Assembly: GCA_903917235.1 (NCBI GenBank)
Contig: CAIWZS010000148.1
Location: forward strand, 1 to 33,973
Direction: 5' to 3'
Length of the DNA: 33,973 nt
Origin: an uncultured Planctomycetaceae bacterium
Lineage (GTDB): Bacteria > Planctomycetota > Planctomycetia > Pirellulales > UBA1268
Under the pieces are notes generated by a model. The model made no database searches. It saw only the letters and a program-made list of their open reading frames with translations, and had not been told where the DNA came from. Position 1 is the first letter of the stretch. Each line of letters begins with the position of its first letter. A program made the translations under genes and the position numbers. Of this stretch, positions 1-10,400 are shown in pieces.

Positions 1-2
1 GG

Positions 3-824
3 ACGCCACGGCTCGGCCTCGTGGTCAACGCGAGCAACAAACCGCGGGTCATGCGGTGGCTCGAGCGCCGACTGCCGCCGGCGGGTGTCACGCTCCGGGA
101 CCGGACCGCGTCCACGGCGATGATCGCGGTGCAGGGACCGCTCGCGGTGGAGATCGTCGCCGGGCTCTGCCCCGCGTCCGCCGCCGCGACCGTCGCAAGG
201 CTCGGCACCTATCGCTGCACGACGGCCACGGTGGCGGGCCGACCTGCCACGGTGAGTCGCACGGGCTACACCGGCGAGGACGGCGTGGAGCTCGTGGTGG
301 CCGCCGACGACGCGGTCGCGACGTGGGATGCGATCCAGTCTGCGGGCACGAGCCGGGGACTGGTTCCCTGCGGCCTCGGTGCCCGAGACACGCTGCGTCT
401 CGAGGCGGGCATGCCGCTCTACGGGCATGAGCTCGTGGAAACGAGCGACCCCTTCGCCCTCGGCCTCGGCTTCGCGGTCACGCTCGACACCCCGGCGCAT
501 GGCTCGCGAGCGTTCCCGGGTGCCACGGCGCTGCGCACGCGGCGCGATGGATCGACGGGACGCGTCCGCGTCGGTCTCGCGGTGGCCGGCCGTCGGGCGG
601 CACGGGAGGGCGCGGCCGTCGCCAGGCCGGGCGATCCGTCGGCGGCCGTCGGCGTCGTGACGAGCGGAAGCTTCTGTCCCTCGCTCGGCTCCGCGGCGTC
701 GCAGGCGCTCGTCGATCGGGACGTCGCCTCAGCCGGGACGCCGCTCGAGGTGCTCGTCCGCGATGCCGCACTCCCGGCCGTCGTCACCCCCCTGCCCTTC
801 GTGCGCCGCGGCTCCCGCCTCTGA
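3..824 (+). CDS. gcvT: Aminomethyltransferase (glycine cleavage T protein), 5'-truncated by window edge
   Basis: Open reading frame continues upstream of the first in-frame start (TPRLGLVVNASNK...); GcvT-like motifs (VNASN, GYTGEDGVEL, CGLGARDTLRLEAGMPLYGHEL); gcvH directly downstream. Confidence 0.93.
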   Translation, partial: TPRLGLVVNASNKPRVMRWLERRLPPAGVTLRDRTASTAMIAVQGPLAVEIVAGLCPASAAATVARLGTYRCTTATVAGRPATVSRTGYTGEDGVELVVAADDAVATWDAIQSAGTSRGLVPCGLGARDTLRLEAGMPLYGHELVETSDPFALGLGFAVTLDTPAHGSRAFPGATALRTRRDGSTGRVRVGLAVAGRRAAREGAAVARPGDPSAAVGVVTSGSFCPSLGSAASQALVDRDVASAGTPLEVLVRDAALPAVVTPLPFVRRGSRL

Positions 825-916
825 CCCGATCGTGTATCCTCCCGCCGAAGGACGCGCTCCGCGGCAACCGGATCGCCCTCCCACCCGCCTTTCCCTGACC
901 CCCGCTGGAGCGAGTC

Positions 917-1303
917 ATGGCCACAGAGCTGCGTTTCGCGAAGACGCACGAATGGATCCGGCCGGACGCCGATGGCCTGGCGACCGTCGGCATCTCCGCC
1001 TACGCCGTCGAGGCGCTCACCGACCTCGTCTTCATGCAGCTGCCCGAGGTGGGCCGCCGGGTCAAGGCGGGTGAATCGATCGGTGAGATCGAGAGCGTCA
1101 AGGCGGTGAGCGACTTCTACGCGCCCGTCTCGGGGGAGGTCGTCGCCGTGAACGCCGCCCTGCCCGACGCCCTGGAAACGCTGGGCCACGATCCGTACGG
1201 CGCGGGCTGGATCGTGAAGCTGCGGCCCGATGATCCCGCCGACATGGCCGGCCTGCTCACGCAGCCCGCGTACGACGCGCTCGTGAAGAGCGGGCAGCAC
1301 TGA
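917..1303 (+). CDS. gcvH: Glycine cleavage system H protein
   Basis: 128 aa; lipoyl attachment region GEIESVKAVSDFYAPVSGEV with Lys present; typical C-terminus; follows gcvT. Confidence 0.96.
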   Translation: MATELRFAKTHEWIRPDADGLATVGISAYAVEALTDLVFMQLPEVGRRVKAGESIGEIESVKAVSDFYAPVSGEVVAVNAALPDALETLGHDPYGAGWIVKLRPDDPADMAGLLTQPAYDALVKSGQH

Positions 1304-1307
1304 CGCC

Positions 1308-2102
1308 GTGGGCAGGATCTCGATCTGGTGGGACCAGGCGGCCGACGGCCCGACGAACATGGCCGCGGACGAGGTGCTCGCCGCCGAGGCGCGGAGGCGG
1401 GTCCAGCCGCTCGTGCGGCTGTATCGCTGGGACTCGCCGACCGTCTCGCTCGGCGCCTTTCAGCCGATCGCCGAGGCGCGGTCGCTCGGGATCGTGCCGG
1501 GGCATGGCATGGTCCGCCGCCCGAGCGGCGGCGGTGCGATCGTTCACGGGACCGACATCACCTACGCGGTCGCCGTCCCGGCCGGACACGCGTGGTCGCG
1601 ATCACCCGAGGTCCTCTACCGCGCCGTCCACCGTCCCCTGGTCGCGGAGCTCGTGTCGCGCGGCATGGACGCGCGGCTCCACGAGGACGGGGACGCACCC
1701 TCGCGGGGCATCGCCGATGCGTTCTTCTGCTTTTCACGTCGCTCCCCCGGAGACGTGGTCGTGTCGACCGGCTCGGCCGGTGATCCGCCGGCGGATGCGA
1801 AAGTGCTCGGCGGGGCCCAACGCCGCCAGAGCGGGGTCGTCATCCAGCACGGCAGTCTGCTCCTGCGCTCCAACGTCACCGCCCCGCCCGCGTGGCGTCA
1901 CCCGGGGATCGGAGACGTCGGCCTCGCCATCACCGACGACGGCGTCGACCTCGCCTCGGCGTGGATGACCCGCCTCGCAACCGCACTCGCCAGCGACCTC
2001 GACTGGGAAGCGGGGCCGTTCCTCGCCGACCATGGCCGGCGGACGGAGGCCGACGCCGCCCTCGTGCGGTACCGCGAGGCGCGCTGGTGCGAGAGGCGTT
2101 GA
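1308..2102 (+). CDS. lipM: Lipoate-protein ligase A / LipM-type octanoyltransferase family protein
   Basis: RRPSGGGAIVHGTDITYAV and KVLGGAQRRQSGVVIQHGSLLL motifs of the LplA/LipM family; CF before the GGAQRR segment resembles the LipM catalytic Cys region; GTG start 4 nt after the gcvH stop. Confidence 0.8.
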   Translation: MGRISIWWDQAADGPTNMAADEVLAAEARRRVQPLVRLYRWDSPTVSLGAFQPIAEARSLGIVPGHGMVRRPSGGGAIVHGTDITYAVAVPAGHAWSRSPEVLYRAVHRPLVAELVSRGMDARLHEDGDAPSRGIADAFFCFSRRSPGDVVVSTGSAGDPPADAKVLGGAQRRQSGVVIQHGSLLLRSNVTAPPAWRHPGIGDVGLAITDDGVDLASAWMTRLATALASDLDWEAGPFLADHGRRTEADAALVRYREARWCERR

Positions 2103-2242
2103 CCCCGTGTCACGTCCCCACCACCGTTCGTCACGGCGGGGTGTTGCGGGTGCCCCACGTGGCAGTATGCTCTGATCGGAGAGCCCTCGTGCACGGCACG
2201 CATGGCGCTCGTTGAGTCCGAACCTGCGGCGAAGGTGCGGCG

Positions 2243-2917
2243 ATGATCGTCAAGCTGATCGTCGTGTCGGGCAAGAGCGCGGGCCGATCGATCGCCGTCA
2301 AGCGATCCAAGTTTCTCATCGGCCGTGCGGACGAATGCGACATCCGCCCCCTCAGCGAGGAGGTGAGCCGGCGGCACTGCGCGATCATCGTCGGCCCCGA
2401 GTCGGTCTTCGTCGAGGATCTCGGGAGCCGCAACGGCACGTTCGTCAACGGCGAGCGCATCGCGGAACGGACGCAGGTGACGGATGGCGACGCCGTCCGG
2501 GTCGGGAGCCTCGAACTCCGCGTCTCGTGCACGCGGCAGGCTGCGGCGGGCAGCGACGACGACGTGTCGAAGTGGCTGATGAACGAAGCCGACGCCGGGG
2601 ACACGACCACGACCACCCGCACGCTCGCCGCGCACGATCCCCGGCCCGGCGACGCCGCGGCGGGCGGTAGTGACGACGACACCATGGCCGGGTCTGGCAC
2701 CGGATCCGTCGCCGGGGCCACGCACGGCGAGCGGGCCGCGGCCCCTGGCACGCCGGCCACTCGGGGCGATTCGACGACGGTTCGGACCGCGGCTGCCGAG
2801 GCGGCGAAGGCGAGTCGCGCCGCGCCGGCTGGATTGCCACAGCAGCCGTCGAAGTCCGATTCCTCGAAGGACGCAGCTGCCGAGGCGCTCAAGAAGTTCT
2901 TCGACAGTCGCTCGTAG
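2243..2917 (+). CDS. FHA-domain protein with long low-complexity C-terminal tail
   Basis: N-terminal FHA pattern ([25 protein letters not shown]...[17 protein letters not shown]); tail rich in A/T/G/D. Confidence 0.92.
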   Translation: MIVKLIVVSGKSAGRSIAVKRSKFLIGRADECDIRPLSEEVSRRHCAIIVGPESVFVEDLGSRNGTFVNGERIAERTQVTDGDAVRVGSLELRVSCTRQAAAGSDDDVSKWLMNEADAGDTTTTTRTLAAHDPRPGDAAAGGSDDDTMAGSGTGSVAGATHGERAAAPGTPATRGDSTTVRTAAAEAAKASRAAPAGLPQQPSKSDSSKDAAAEALKKFFDSRS

Positions 2918-3101
2918 ACGGCGGATGTGACGGGCCCGCTGCCGGTCGGTGCGTGGGCTGGTGCACGCCGGGCGTCAGGTGCGTCCTTCCACGCGGTACA
3001 TCCGTCACCGTCTGCAAGGCCGGTACCGGACAACCCGGCGGGTTTTCGAAAAACGCGCAGCTTCCGCAGCCGGCATCGTGCATCGTTCCAGCAGAGTCTT
3101 C

Positions 3102-3128
3102 CCGGTCGGCGGAGTCAGCCGCGACCGG
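3102..3128. other. Bulged hairpin in the long FHA gene / small ORF intergenic region
   Basis: CCGGTC-(G)-GCGG / loop AGTCAG / CCGC-GACCGG, 10 bp stem with one bulged nucleotide. Confidence 0.4.
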
Positions 3129-3186
3129 AAAAGGCCGGCCGGCCCCACGCCTCCACCACCCCACGCCCCCCGAGAGGATCCGCAGC

Positions 3187-3435
3187 ATGTCCGCCACGTT
3201 GCCCCAAGCGCCCCGCTTCGCCCGCCGCGCCGTCGGAACCTGCCACCCTCCCAAAGCGGGCCGGCGTCGCAAGATCGACCCGACCACCTGCGAACGGGAT
3301 TACGGGCCCGAGGAGCTCGACTTCATGCGGGCCATCGAGGCCTACAAGCGATCGAGCGGCAGGCAGTTTCCGACCTGCAGCGAGATCCTCGAGGTCGTCC
3401 ATTCCCTCGGATACCGTCGCGCCGATCTGGCGTGA
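3187..3435 (+). CDS. Small conserved protein of unknown function (82 aa; ...[50 protein letters not shown])
   Basis: ATG at 3187 in the 2953-3435 ORF; resembles from memory a short family seen in Planctomycetes; upstream part of the ORF looks non-coding. Confidence 0.75.
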   Translation: MSATLPQAPRFARRAVGTCHPPKAGRRRKIDPTTCERDYGPEELDFMRAIEAYKRSSGRQFPTCSEILEVVHSLGYRRADLA

Positions 3436-3619
3436 TCCGGGGCGGAGCATGCGGGCCGGTCTTGTCTCGGTGATCGGGAGGCCGATAGGGTCCGCCCGCC
3501 ATGCCAGGAGACCCGCCTTGACCGCATGCGGGCGCGCCGTGACCGCCAGCCGATGGAACCCAGGTTCCGCACCGACTCGTTCCACAGCGGCGGTCTCACC
3601 CGCCGCGCGGAGCCGCCCG

Positions 3620-4381
3620 TTGATCGGTCCGTGCCCCGTCGGGTCGGCCTCGTGCCCCGGCGTCATCCTGACCCTCGGACTGCTCGCGGCCCCGCTCATG
3701 GCCGCCGGGGGCTGCAGCCGGATGAGACACAACGACAACTCCGAAGGGGTCCGGCTCTACCAGCAGGGCAACTATCTGGGCGCGGTGAATCACTTCCAGC
3801 AGGCGCTCGCCAAGCAGCCCGGGGACCCCGACTGCTTCTACAACCTCGGCGCGACCTACCACCAGCAGGCGAAGGTCTTCGGGCAGCCGGCCGACCTCGC
3901 CACCGCGGAACAGTACTACCACCTCTGCCTCGCCCGGTCCCCGGGTCACGAGGCATGCCGTCGGGCGATGTCGGTGCTTCTCGTCGAGGAGGGACGCGAG
4001 CCCGAGGCGATCGCGGGCCTCCAGGAGTGGTCCCGGCTCCAGCCGGGCAACCCGAACCCGCACATCGAGATGGCACGGCTCTGGGAGGAGCGCGGAGACC
4101 TGCGCGAAGCGGAGAACCAGCTCGTCGACGCGCTGGCCGTCGCCCCGAGCGATCCCCGCGCCCTCGTCGCCCTCGCGCACCTCCGCGAGCGTTCGGGAGA
4201 CACGGCGCAGGCCCTGGCCAACTACCAGCGTGCGCTCCAGGCCGATCCCGTGCAGCCCGTCGTGGCGACACGCGTCGCGACGCTCTCGGGTGCCCCGGCG
4301 GTCAGGTCCGCGGCGCTGCCCCCACCCGGCGCGGCGACTCCCGTGGGTGGTCAGTGGACGGCCGCCGCGCCCGCCCGTTGA
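3620..4381 (+). CDS. TPR-repeat lipoprotein
   Basis: Hydrophobic signal VILTLGLLAAPLMAAGGC with lipobox-like Cys, then TPR repeats (LYQQGNYLGAVNHFQQALAKQPGDPDCFYNLGATYHQQ). Start uncertain: TTG 3620 or GTG 3539. Confidence 0.75.
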   Translation: MIGPCPVGSASCPGVILTLGLLAAPLMAAGGCSRMRHNDNSEGVRLYQQGNYLGAVNHFQQALAKQPGDPDCFYNLGATYHQQAKVFGQPADLATAEQYYHLCLARSPGHEACRRAMSVLLVEEGREPEAIAGLQEWSRLQPGNPNPHIEMARLWEERGDLREAENQLVDALAVAPSDPRALVALAHLRERSGDTAQALANYQRALQADPVQPVVATRVATLSGAPAVRSAALPPPGAATPVGGQWTAAAPAR

Positions 4382-4460
4382 CCCTCCCCGGACGGCCTCC
4401 TATGTTGCGGCCTCGTCGGCAGGCCCACGGAGTCCGCGCCGACGGGAGGAGAGGAACACC

Positions 4461-5576
4461 ATGGAGCGTGACCCGGCCCCCGTCGTCGACCGCGTGTTCA
4501 ACTTCTCCGCCGGGCCGGCCGTCATGCCCGTCGAGGTGCTCGAAGAGGCGCGGGACGACCTGCTCTGCCTGCCCGGGGTGGGCAGTTCGATCCTCGAGAT
4601 CAGCCATCGCAGTCCCGCCTTCGATCGCATCCTCGGCGACACGCTGGGGATCCTGAGCGAACTCCTCGGCGGTTCCGCCGACCACGAGATCCTGCTCCTG
4701 CAGGGGGGCGCGAGCCTCCAATTCTCGATGGTGCCGATGAACCTGCTGCGCGCCGAGTCCACCGCCGACTACATCCTCACCGGCACGTGGGGCACGACCG
4801 CAGCCCGCGACGCGAGGCGCGAGGGACGGGTGCACGTCGCCTGGGACGGGGCGAGCACGAAGCACGACCGCCTCCCCGCCGCCGACGAGATCTCCCTCTC
4901 CGACGACCCGGCCTACGTGCACATCACCAGCAACGAGACGATCCAGGGCGTGCAGTGGAAGCGCGAGCCGCACGTCGGCACCGCGCCCCTCGTGTGCGAT
5001 GCGTCGAGCGATTTCCTGTCGCGGCCGATCGACCTCGCGCGATACGGACTCATCTACGCCTGCGCGCAGAAAAATGCCGGGATCGCCGGCGTGACCGTCG
5101 TCATCATCCGCAAGGATCTCCTCGAACGCGTGGGTGACGGCCTGCCCCGCATGCTCGACTACCGCACGTTCGCGAAGGAGGGCTCGCGCCCCAACACACC
5201 GCCGACGTTCGCGATCTACGTGCTCGGGCTCGTGTGCCGCTGGATCCGCGACGTGAAGGGGGGCCTCGGGGGCATGGCACGCCACAACGCGGCGAAGGCG
5301 CGGCTCCTGTACGACGTGCTCGACGGATCGGCCGGCTTCTATGCCGGGCACGCGCGGCCCGAGTGCCGGTCCGACATGAACGTCACCTTCCGCCTGCCGG
5401 ACGAAACGCTCGAACGCGAGTTCCTCGCGGGAGCGACGGCACGTGGCCTGGTCGACCTCAAGGGGCACCGGTCGGTGGGCGGGATCCGCGCCAGTGTGTA
5501 CAACGCGATGCCCGTCGAGGGGGTCGAGATGCTGCGGGACTGGATGCTCGAGTTCCAACGGGGCCGCCAGGCCTGA
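4461..5576 (+). CDS. serC: Phosphoserine aminotransferase
   Basis: FNFSAGPAVMPVEVLEEA start, PLP lysine region YACAQKNAGIAGVTVVI, C-terminal GHRSVGGIRASVYNAMPVEGV; followed by serA. Confidence 0.97.
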   Translation: MERDPAPVVDRVFNFSAGPAVMPVEVLEEARDDLLCLPGVGSSILEISHRSPAFDRILGDTLGILSELLGGSADHEILLLQGGASLQFSMVPMNLLRAESTADYILTGTWGTTAARDARREGRVHVAWDGASTKHDRLPAADEISLSDDPAYVHITSNETIQGVQWKREPHVGTAPLVCDASSDFLSRPIDLARYGLIYACAQKNAGIAGVTVVIIRKDLLERVGDGLPRMLDYRTFAKEGSRPNTPPTFAIYVLGLVCRWIRDVKGGLGGMARHNAAKARLLYDVLDGSAGFYAGHARPECRSDMNVTFRLPDETLEREFLAGATARGLVDLKGHRSVGGIRASVYNAMPVEGVEMLRDWMLEFQRGRQA

Positions 5577-5696
5577 CGCGCGGTCGCGTCCGGGACCGAG
5601 CCCATCCCTCCCCGGCCTTTGCCACCGGCCCCCGCCGATCCGCCCGCCTGCGAGACGATCGCCCGTCACACCCGCTGTTTTCACGGACCGCGACCC

Positions 5697-7346
5697 ATGC
5701 CCTCGATCCTCGTGCTCGACACCCTCAGCCCCGACGGCCTCGCGCTGCTCGACGTGGCCGCAGCCTCCGGCATCTCCTACGAGGTCCGCACCGGGCTCTC
5801 CGGTCACGCCCTGCGGGAGGCGCTCGCCGGTCACGACGGAGCCATCTGTCGCAGCGGCGTGAAGATCACGGCGGCTTCCCTCGAGGGCAATCAGCGGCTC
5901 CGGGCGATCGTGCGGGCCGGCGTCGGCACCGACAATATCGACAAGGAGGCGGCGACGCGGCGGGGCATCGTGGTGATGAACACGCCCGCCGGCAACACGC
6001 TCAGCACGGCGGAGCATGCCTTCGCGCTGATCCTCGCCCTGTCGCGGAACGTCGCCGCGGCGGATGCCAGCCTGCGGTCCCACGTCTGGGACCGGCAGAA
6101 GTTCACCGGCGTCCAGCTCGCCGGCAAGACCCTCGGCATCGTCGGCCTCGGCCGCATCGGCCAGGCCGTGGCCCGCCGGGCGCGGGCGTTCGAGATGCGC
6201 GTGCTCGGATTCGATCCGTTCATCGCGGCCGATCGGGCCGCCGAGCTGGGCGTGGAACTGGTGGCCGGGGTGCGGGATCTGCTCCCCCTCGTCGACTACC
6301 TCACGGTCCACACGCCGCTCACCGACGAGACGCGGCACCTGGTCGGCATGGACGAGCTCGCCCTGCTGAAGCCCGGCATCCGTCTGGTCAACTGTGCGAG
6401 GGGCGGCATCTACGAGGAGCGCGCCCTCGTTGAGGGGCTCGAGCGCGGCATCATCGGCGGCGTGGCCCTCGACGTCTTCGAGCGGGAGCCCTGCACCGAC
6501 AGCCCGCTCTTCGGGATGCCGGGCGTCCTGGTGACGCCGCACCTCGGTGCGAGCACCGAGGAGGCGCAGTCGCAGGTGGCCGTCGAGGGCGTGAACCTCC
6601 TGGTCGACTTTCTGACGCACGGCACGATCCGGCATGCCGTGAATTCCGCGGCCGTCGATCCGGTGGAGCTCGACGGTGTGCGGGGCTTCCTCGATCTGGC
6701 ATGGCGCCTCGGCCAGCTCGTCGCGAAGCTCGACGACGCAGCCCCCCGGTCCTGTTCCATCGCCTACCGTGGTGAGATCGCCTCCCGCAGCACGCGGCTG
6801 GTGACGGCGGCCTTCGTGGCCGGACTGCTCGACGGCGTCGTCGAGGACGTCAACATCGTCAATGCCGAGGTGCTGCTGCGGGAGCGCGGCGTGGAACTCC
6901 TCGAGCAGAGCCGCACCGACCGCGGTTCGTTCAACTCGGTGGTCGCCGTCGAGCTGACGACCAGCGAGACCGTGCACCGGGCCGCCGGCACGCTCTTCGG
7001 CCATGCCATGCCCCGACTGGTGCAGCTCGAGGGCCACCGGCTGGAGGCCTACCTCGACGGCACGCTCCTCGTCTTCACGCATCGCGATGTGCCGGGGATC
7101 ATCGGCCGCGTGGGCACCGTGTTCGGCGAGCTCGGCATCAACATCGCACAGATGACCGTCGGCCGGGCCACCCCCGGTGGCGACGCGATCGGCGTGCTCA
7201 GCCTCGACACGACGCCATCCGCCGACGCCGTCGCGGCCCTCCTCGCATGCCCCGGCATCCGTTCGGCACGGGTGGTGGAGCTGCCCGCGGCCGGCGCGCT
7301 GCCCTGGTGGCTCGCCTCGCCGACTCGCGGCCGACGTCTCCCGTGA
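5697..7346 (+). CDS. serA: D-3-phosphoglycerate dehydrogenase
   Basis: NAD-binding GLGRIGQAVARRARAF, VNCARGGIYEERAL, HLGASTEEAQ; long form with C-terminal ACT-like domain (DVPGIIGRVGTVFGELGINIAQM). Confidence 0.97.
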   Translation: MPSILVLDTLSPDGLALLDVAAASGISYEVRTGLSGHALREALAGHDGAICRSGVKITAASLEGNQRLRAIVRAGVGTDNIDKEAATRRGIVVMNTPAGNTLSTAEHAFALILALSRNVAAADASLRSHVWDRQKFTGVQLAGKTLGIVGLGRIGQAVARRARAFEMRVLGFDPFIAADRAAELGVELVAGVRDLLPLVDYLTVHTPLTDETRHLVGMDELALLKPGIRLVNCARGGIYEERALVEGLERGIIGGVALDVFEREPCTDSPLFGMPGVLVTPHLGASTEEAQSQVAVEGVNLLVDFLTHGTIRHAVNSAAVDPVELDGVRGFLDLAWRLGQLVAKLDDAAPRSCSIAYRGEIASRSTRLVTAAFVAGLLDGVVEDVNIVNAEVLLRERGVELLEQSRTDRGSFNSVVAVELTTSETVHRAAGTLFGHAMPRLVQLEGHRLEAYLDGTLLVFTHRDVPGIIGRVGTVFGELGINIAQMTVGRATPGGDAIGVLSLDTTPSADAVAALLACPGIRSARVVELPAAGALPWWLASPTRGRRLP

Positions 7347-7414
7347 CGACGTCTGGATGCGGCTGCCGTCGCGGCCGCACGCCGCCCATCCACCGCCGCA
7401 GGTCGGCGGTCGCG

Positions 7415-7437
7415 GTCAAACCACCTCCCGGTTTGAC
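7415..7437. repeat. Perfect 8-bp inverted repeat GTCAAACC-N7-GGTTTGAC
   Basis: Read directly in sequence: gtcaaacc acctccc ggtttgac. Confidence 0.85.
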
Positions 7438-7461
7438 GACGATCGACTTCGGCCGCAGAAT
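7433..7461 (+). promoter_or_regulatory. Candidate sigma70-like promoter TTGACG-N17-CAGAAT
   Basis: -35-like hexamer 7433-7438 and -10-like hexamer 7456-7461 with 17-nt spacer, 36 nt before the ATG at 7498; the inverted repeat overlaps the -35. Confidence 0.45.
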
Positions 7462-7497
7462 CCACGGCGGCGGGTGCATTCCCCAAGGGGTCGAGTC

Positions 7498-10400
7498 ATG
7501 GACATGAATCGGGCCTGCAGAATGAGTGATGCCGTCGTCCCCGGTCGGCAGGGGACCCACGCGATCGTCCGCTCCCGCGGGGCACTGGCTGGGGGCGGGC
7601 TCGCGGTGCTCGCGCTCGCATGGGCAGCGGGCGTCTCGTCGGACGCCCGTGCGCAGGACGAAGCACGGTCGGCCAAGGGCGACGCGACGCGCCAGCTTCT
7701 CGACCGTCTCGACGAGCGGCGGATGCCTGACGTCGCCCTGTGGGTGCTCGACCGCCTCGAGAAGGATCCCGACGTGCCGGCCTCGCTCAAGGCGGAGGCG
7801 CCCTACCGGCGGGCTGTCGCCCTGGTCGGTGTGAGTCGTCGCGAGACCGATGCGGCGAAACGCACGGCGATGCTCGACGACGCCCAGAAGCAGCTCGACG
7901 CCTTCCTCGGCGGCTCGGTCGTCGGCATCCAGGTGATCGACGCATTCACACAGAAGGGCAACCTGCTCATCGAGCGCGCCCGTGCGAAGATCGAGGAGGC
8001 GAAAAAGCCGGGCGTCGATGCGAAGGCGGTGCGGGCGCAGGCCGTCCCCTTCTTCGATGCCGCCATCAAGACCCTCGAGGGCACCGTCAAAAAGCCGGAG
8101 GATCCACTACCGGAGAAGATCACCAATGCCGAGGATGCCGTGCTGCGCGAGCTGCGGGGCGTGACGGCGGAGATCGAGGCCCTCAAGAGCGGGAAGGACG
8201 GGGACGAGAAGCCGGCGGGAGGCAAGAAGGGCGGTCGGCGCACCGTCTCGTCGGCGCGTCGCGCCGACGAGCTCGAGGAGCAGCGAGAGACGTGGCAGGC
8301 GAAGCTCGTGCAGACGCGGCTCATGGTGGCGAGCGCCTGGTTCGAGAAGGCGAAGGCGCTCGAGCCGAACTCGGACGAATGGAAGAAGGTGCTCGAGGAA
8401 TCGACCGCTCGCTTCAAGACGATCGCCGAAAAGTACGCGACGCTCGCGGGAGGGGCATTCGCCCGGTTCTACGAGGGCCGCAACCAGGCCCTCCTCGGGA
8501 AGCACGACGACGCCCTCTCCACGCTCCTTCCGCTCGTGTCGCTCCAGGGCAATGCTCCGCTCGAGTCGCTCCTGCGACGCAAGGCTCTGGCCACGTCGGC
8601 CGAATGCTGGCTGGCGAAGAAGAAGTTCGGCGAGCTGACCCCGGACCTGCGGAAGGTCGCGCTGGCGAACGTCCCGACGGCGCAGCTGGACGAGGACTGG
8701 CTCGCCCTCAAGCTGCGGATCGCCCAGCTGCTCGAGGCGCAGGCCGGCGCGATGGGTGACAAGGAGAAGACCAAGGCGCGTCCCATGCTCCAGGATGCGA
8801 AGAAGCTGGCGCTCGAGGTGACGCGGGCGAACCGGGAATTCGCCTCGGAGGCCCGCGAACTCCTCGGCCGCATCGGTGCCGCGGTGCCCGAGGCGGAGAG
8901 CGACCGCACGTTCACCGCCGCCATGGAGGATGCCCGGCTGGCGCTGGCCTCGATGCAGAAGGCTGCGGCCGAGGCGAAGGCCGCGACCGACGAGGCCGTG
9001 AAGAAGACGGCCCTCGAGCAGGCCGCCACGGCGCGGTCCGAGGCGATGGCCGCCGCCCGCGACGCCCTGCGCAGGACGGCCGACGCCGAGATCGACACGG
9101 TCAATCAGGCGCGGCACCTCCTGACCTACCTGCTGTACGACGCCGGCCGCTACCACGATGCGGCCACGCTCGGCCAATTCCTCGTCGAGCGCTACCCCAA
9201 CGCGAAGGGGAGCAAGCAGGCGGCGACGATCGCGATGGCCAGCTGGCCGCAGCTGCAGAAGCAGGCCGATCCGGCCTGGAAGGAGGACGCCAAGGCCAAG
9301 GGGGCCGCGATGGCCGCGCGCATCATGCGCACGTGGTCCGACGGCAACGAGGCGGGCGATGCGGCCCTCGTCGCGCTGCAGAGTGCCATCAGCGCCCGCA
9401 ACCCGGCGGCCCTCGTCGATCTCGTCAACAAGACGCCGGCCTCGTCGCCCAAGCGCACCGACGTCCTGCTCGGCGCGGGGTCGGCCCTCTGGCGCGAGGC
9501 GCTCGAGGCGCGGAAGGCGGACGGCGGCGAGGAGGCTTCCGCCGCGATCAAGAAGCAGGCCGTGGCATTTCTCGATGAGGGCCTCGCGGCTCTCGGCGAG
9601 GCGGCGCCGGTCACGGCGACGAGCGTCGGCGGAGCCCTCGCGCGGTGCCAGATCGCCATGGACGATGGCGACACCATGCTCGCGCTCCGGTGGCTCGAGG
9701 ATCCGCGGCATGGCCCGTGGACGCAGGCGAAGGACGAGAAGGCCGCGCCGGCGCTCCGCACCGGTTCACTCGGTGAGGCGTCGCTCACCGTGGCACTGCG
9801 CTGCTTCGTGGAGGCGGAAGCCCTCGACAAGGCCCAGGAGGCGATGAACCTGCTGGAGCGGCTTGCGGGCGAGGGGCAGGAAAGTGCGGCCAGGCTGACG
9901 GCGATGTACTTCGCGATGGGGCAGGAACTGCAGGCCGAGCTCGAGAGCCTCGCCAAGGATCCCGGCGGCGACAAGGGCAAGGGGCGGGCGCGGGCCCGGG
10001 CGATCCTCGCGGGCTTCGAGAAGTTCCTCGACGGCGTCGCGAAGCGGGATCCCCGTGTGCCGTCGCAGATCTGGGTGGCCTCGACCTACCTCACGCTCGG
10101 CTCGGGAGGCGGCACCGGATCGATCGTGCCGACGGCCGAGGCGACGAAGTATCTCGACCGTGCGAGCACCGTCTTCGAGTCGCTCCTCTCCCGCAAGGAC
10201 GATCCCGAGGTGGTGAAGTTCGAGACGGCCCTGCGTCTCAAGATGGCCGAGATTCACGGCGCCCGCGGCCGCGCGAAGGAACTCGACGAGCAGCTCGACT
10301 GGCTGCTCTCCGACAAGCGGCGACAGAACACACCCGACCTGCAGATGCAGGTCGCGCGCATGCTGCAGTCCACCGGCGAGCGGCTCGCCGCCACCGACGC

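Noticed and set aside
2953-3186. Upstream extension of the small ORF (Cys-rich [13 protein letters not shown]...)
   Set aside because: Composition unlike the downstream conserved part, region is palindrome-rich, and ATG 3187 gives a sensible start.
4302-7082. 926 aa - strand ORF antisense to serC and serA
   Set aside because: Shadow ORF of two well-supported genes; amino-acid composition is an artefact of third-position GC.
8107-9711. 534 aa - strand ORF antisense to the large secreted protein
   Set aside because: Same high-GC shadow effect; no recognisable motifs or translation signals.
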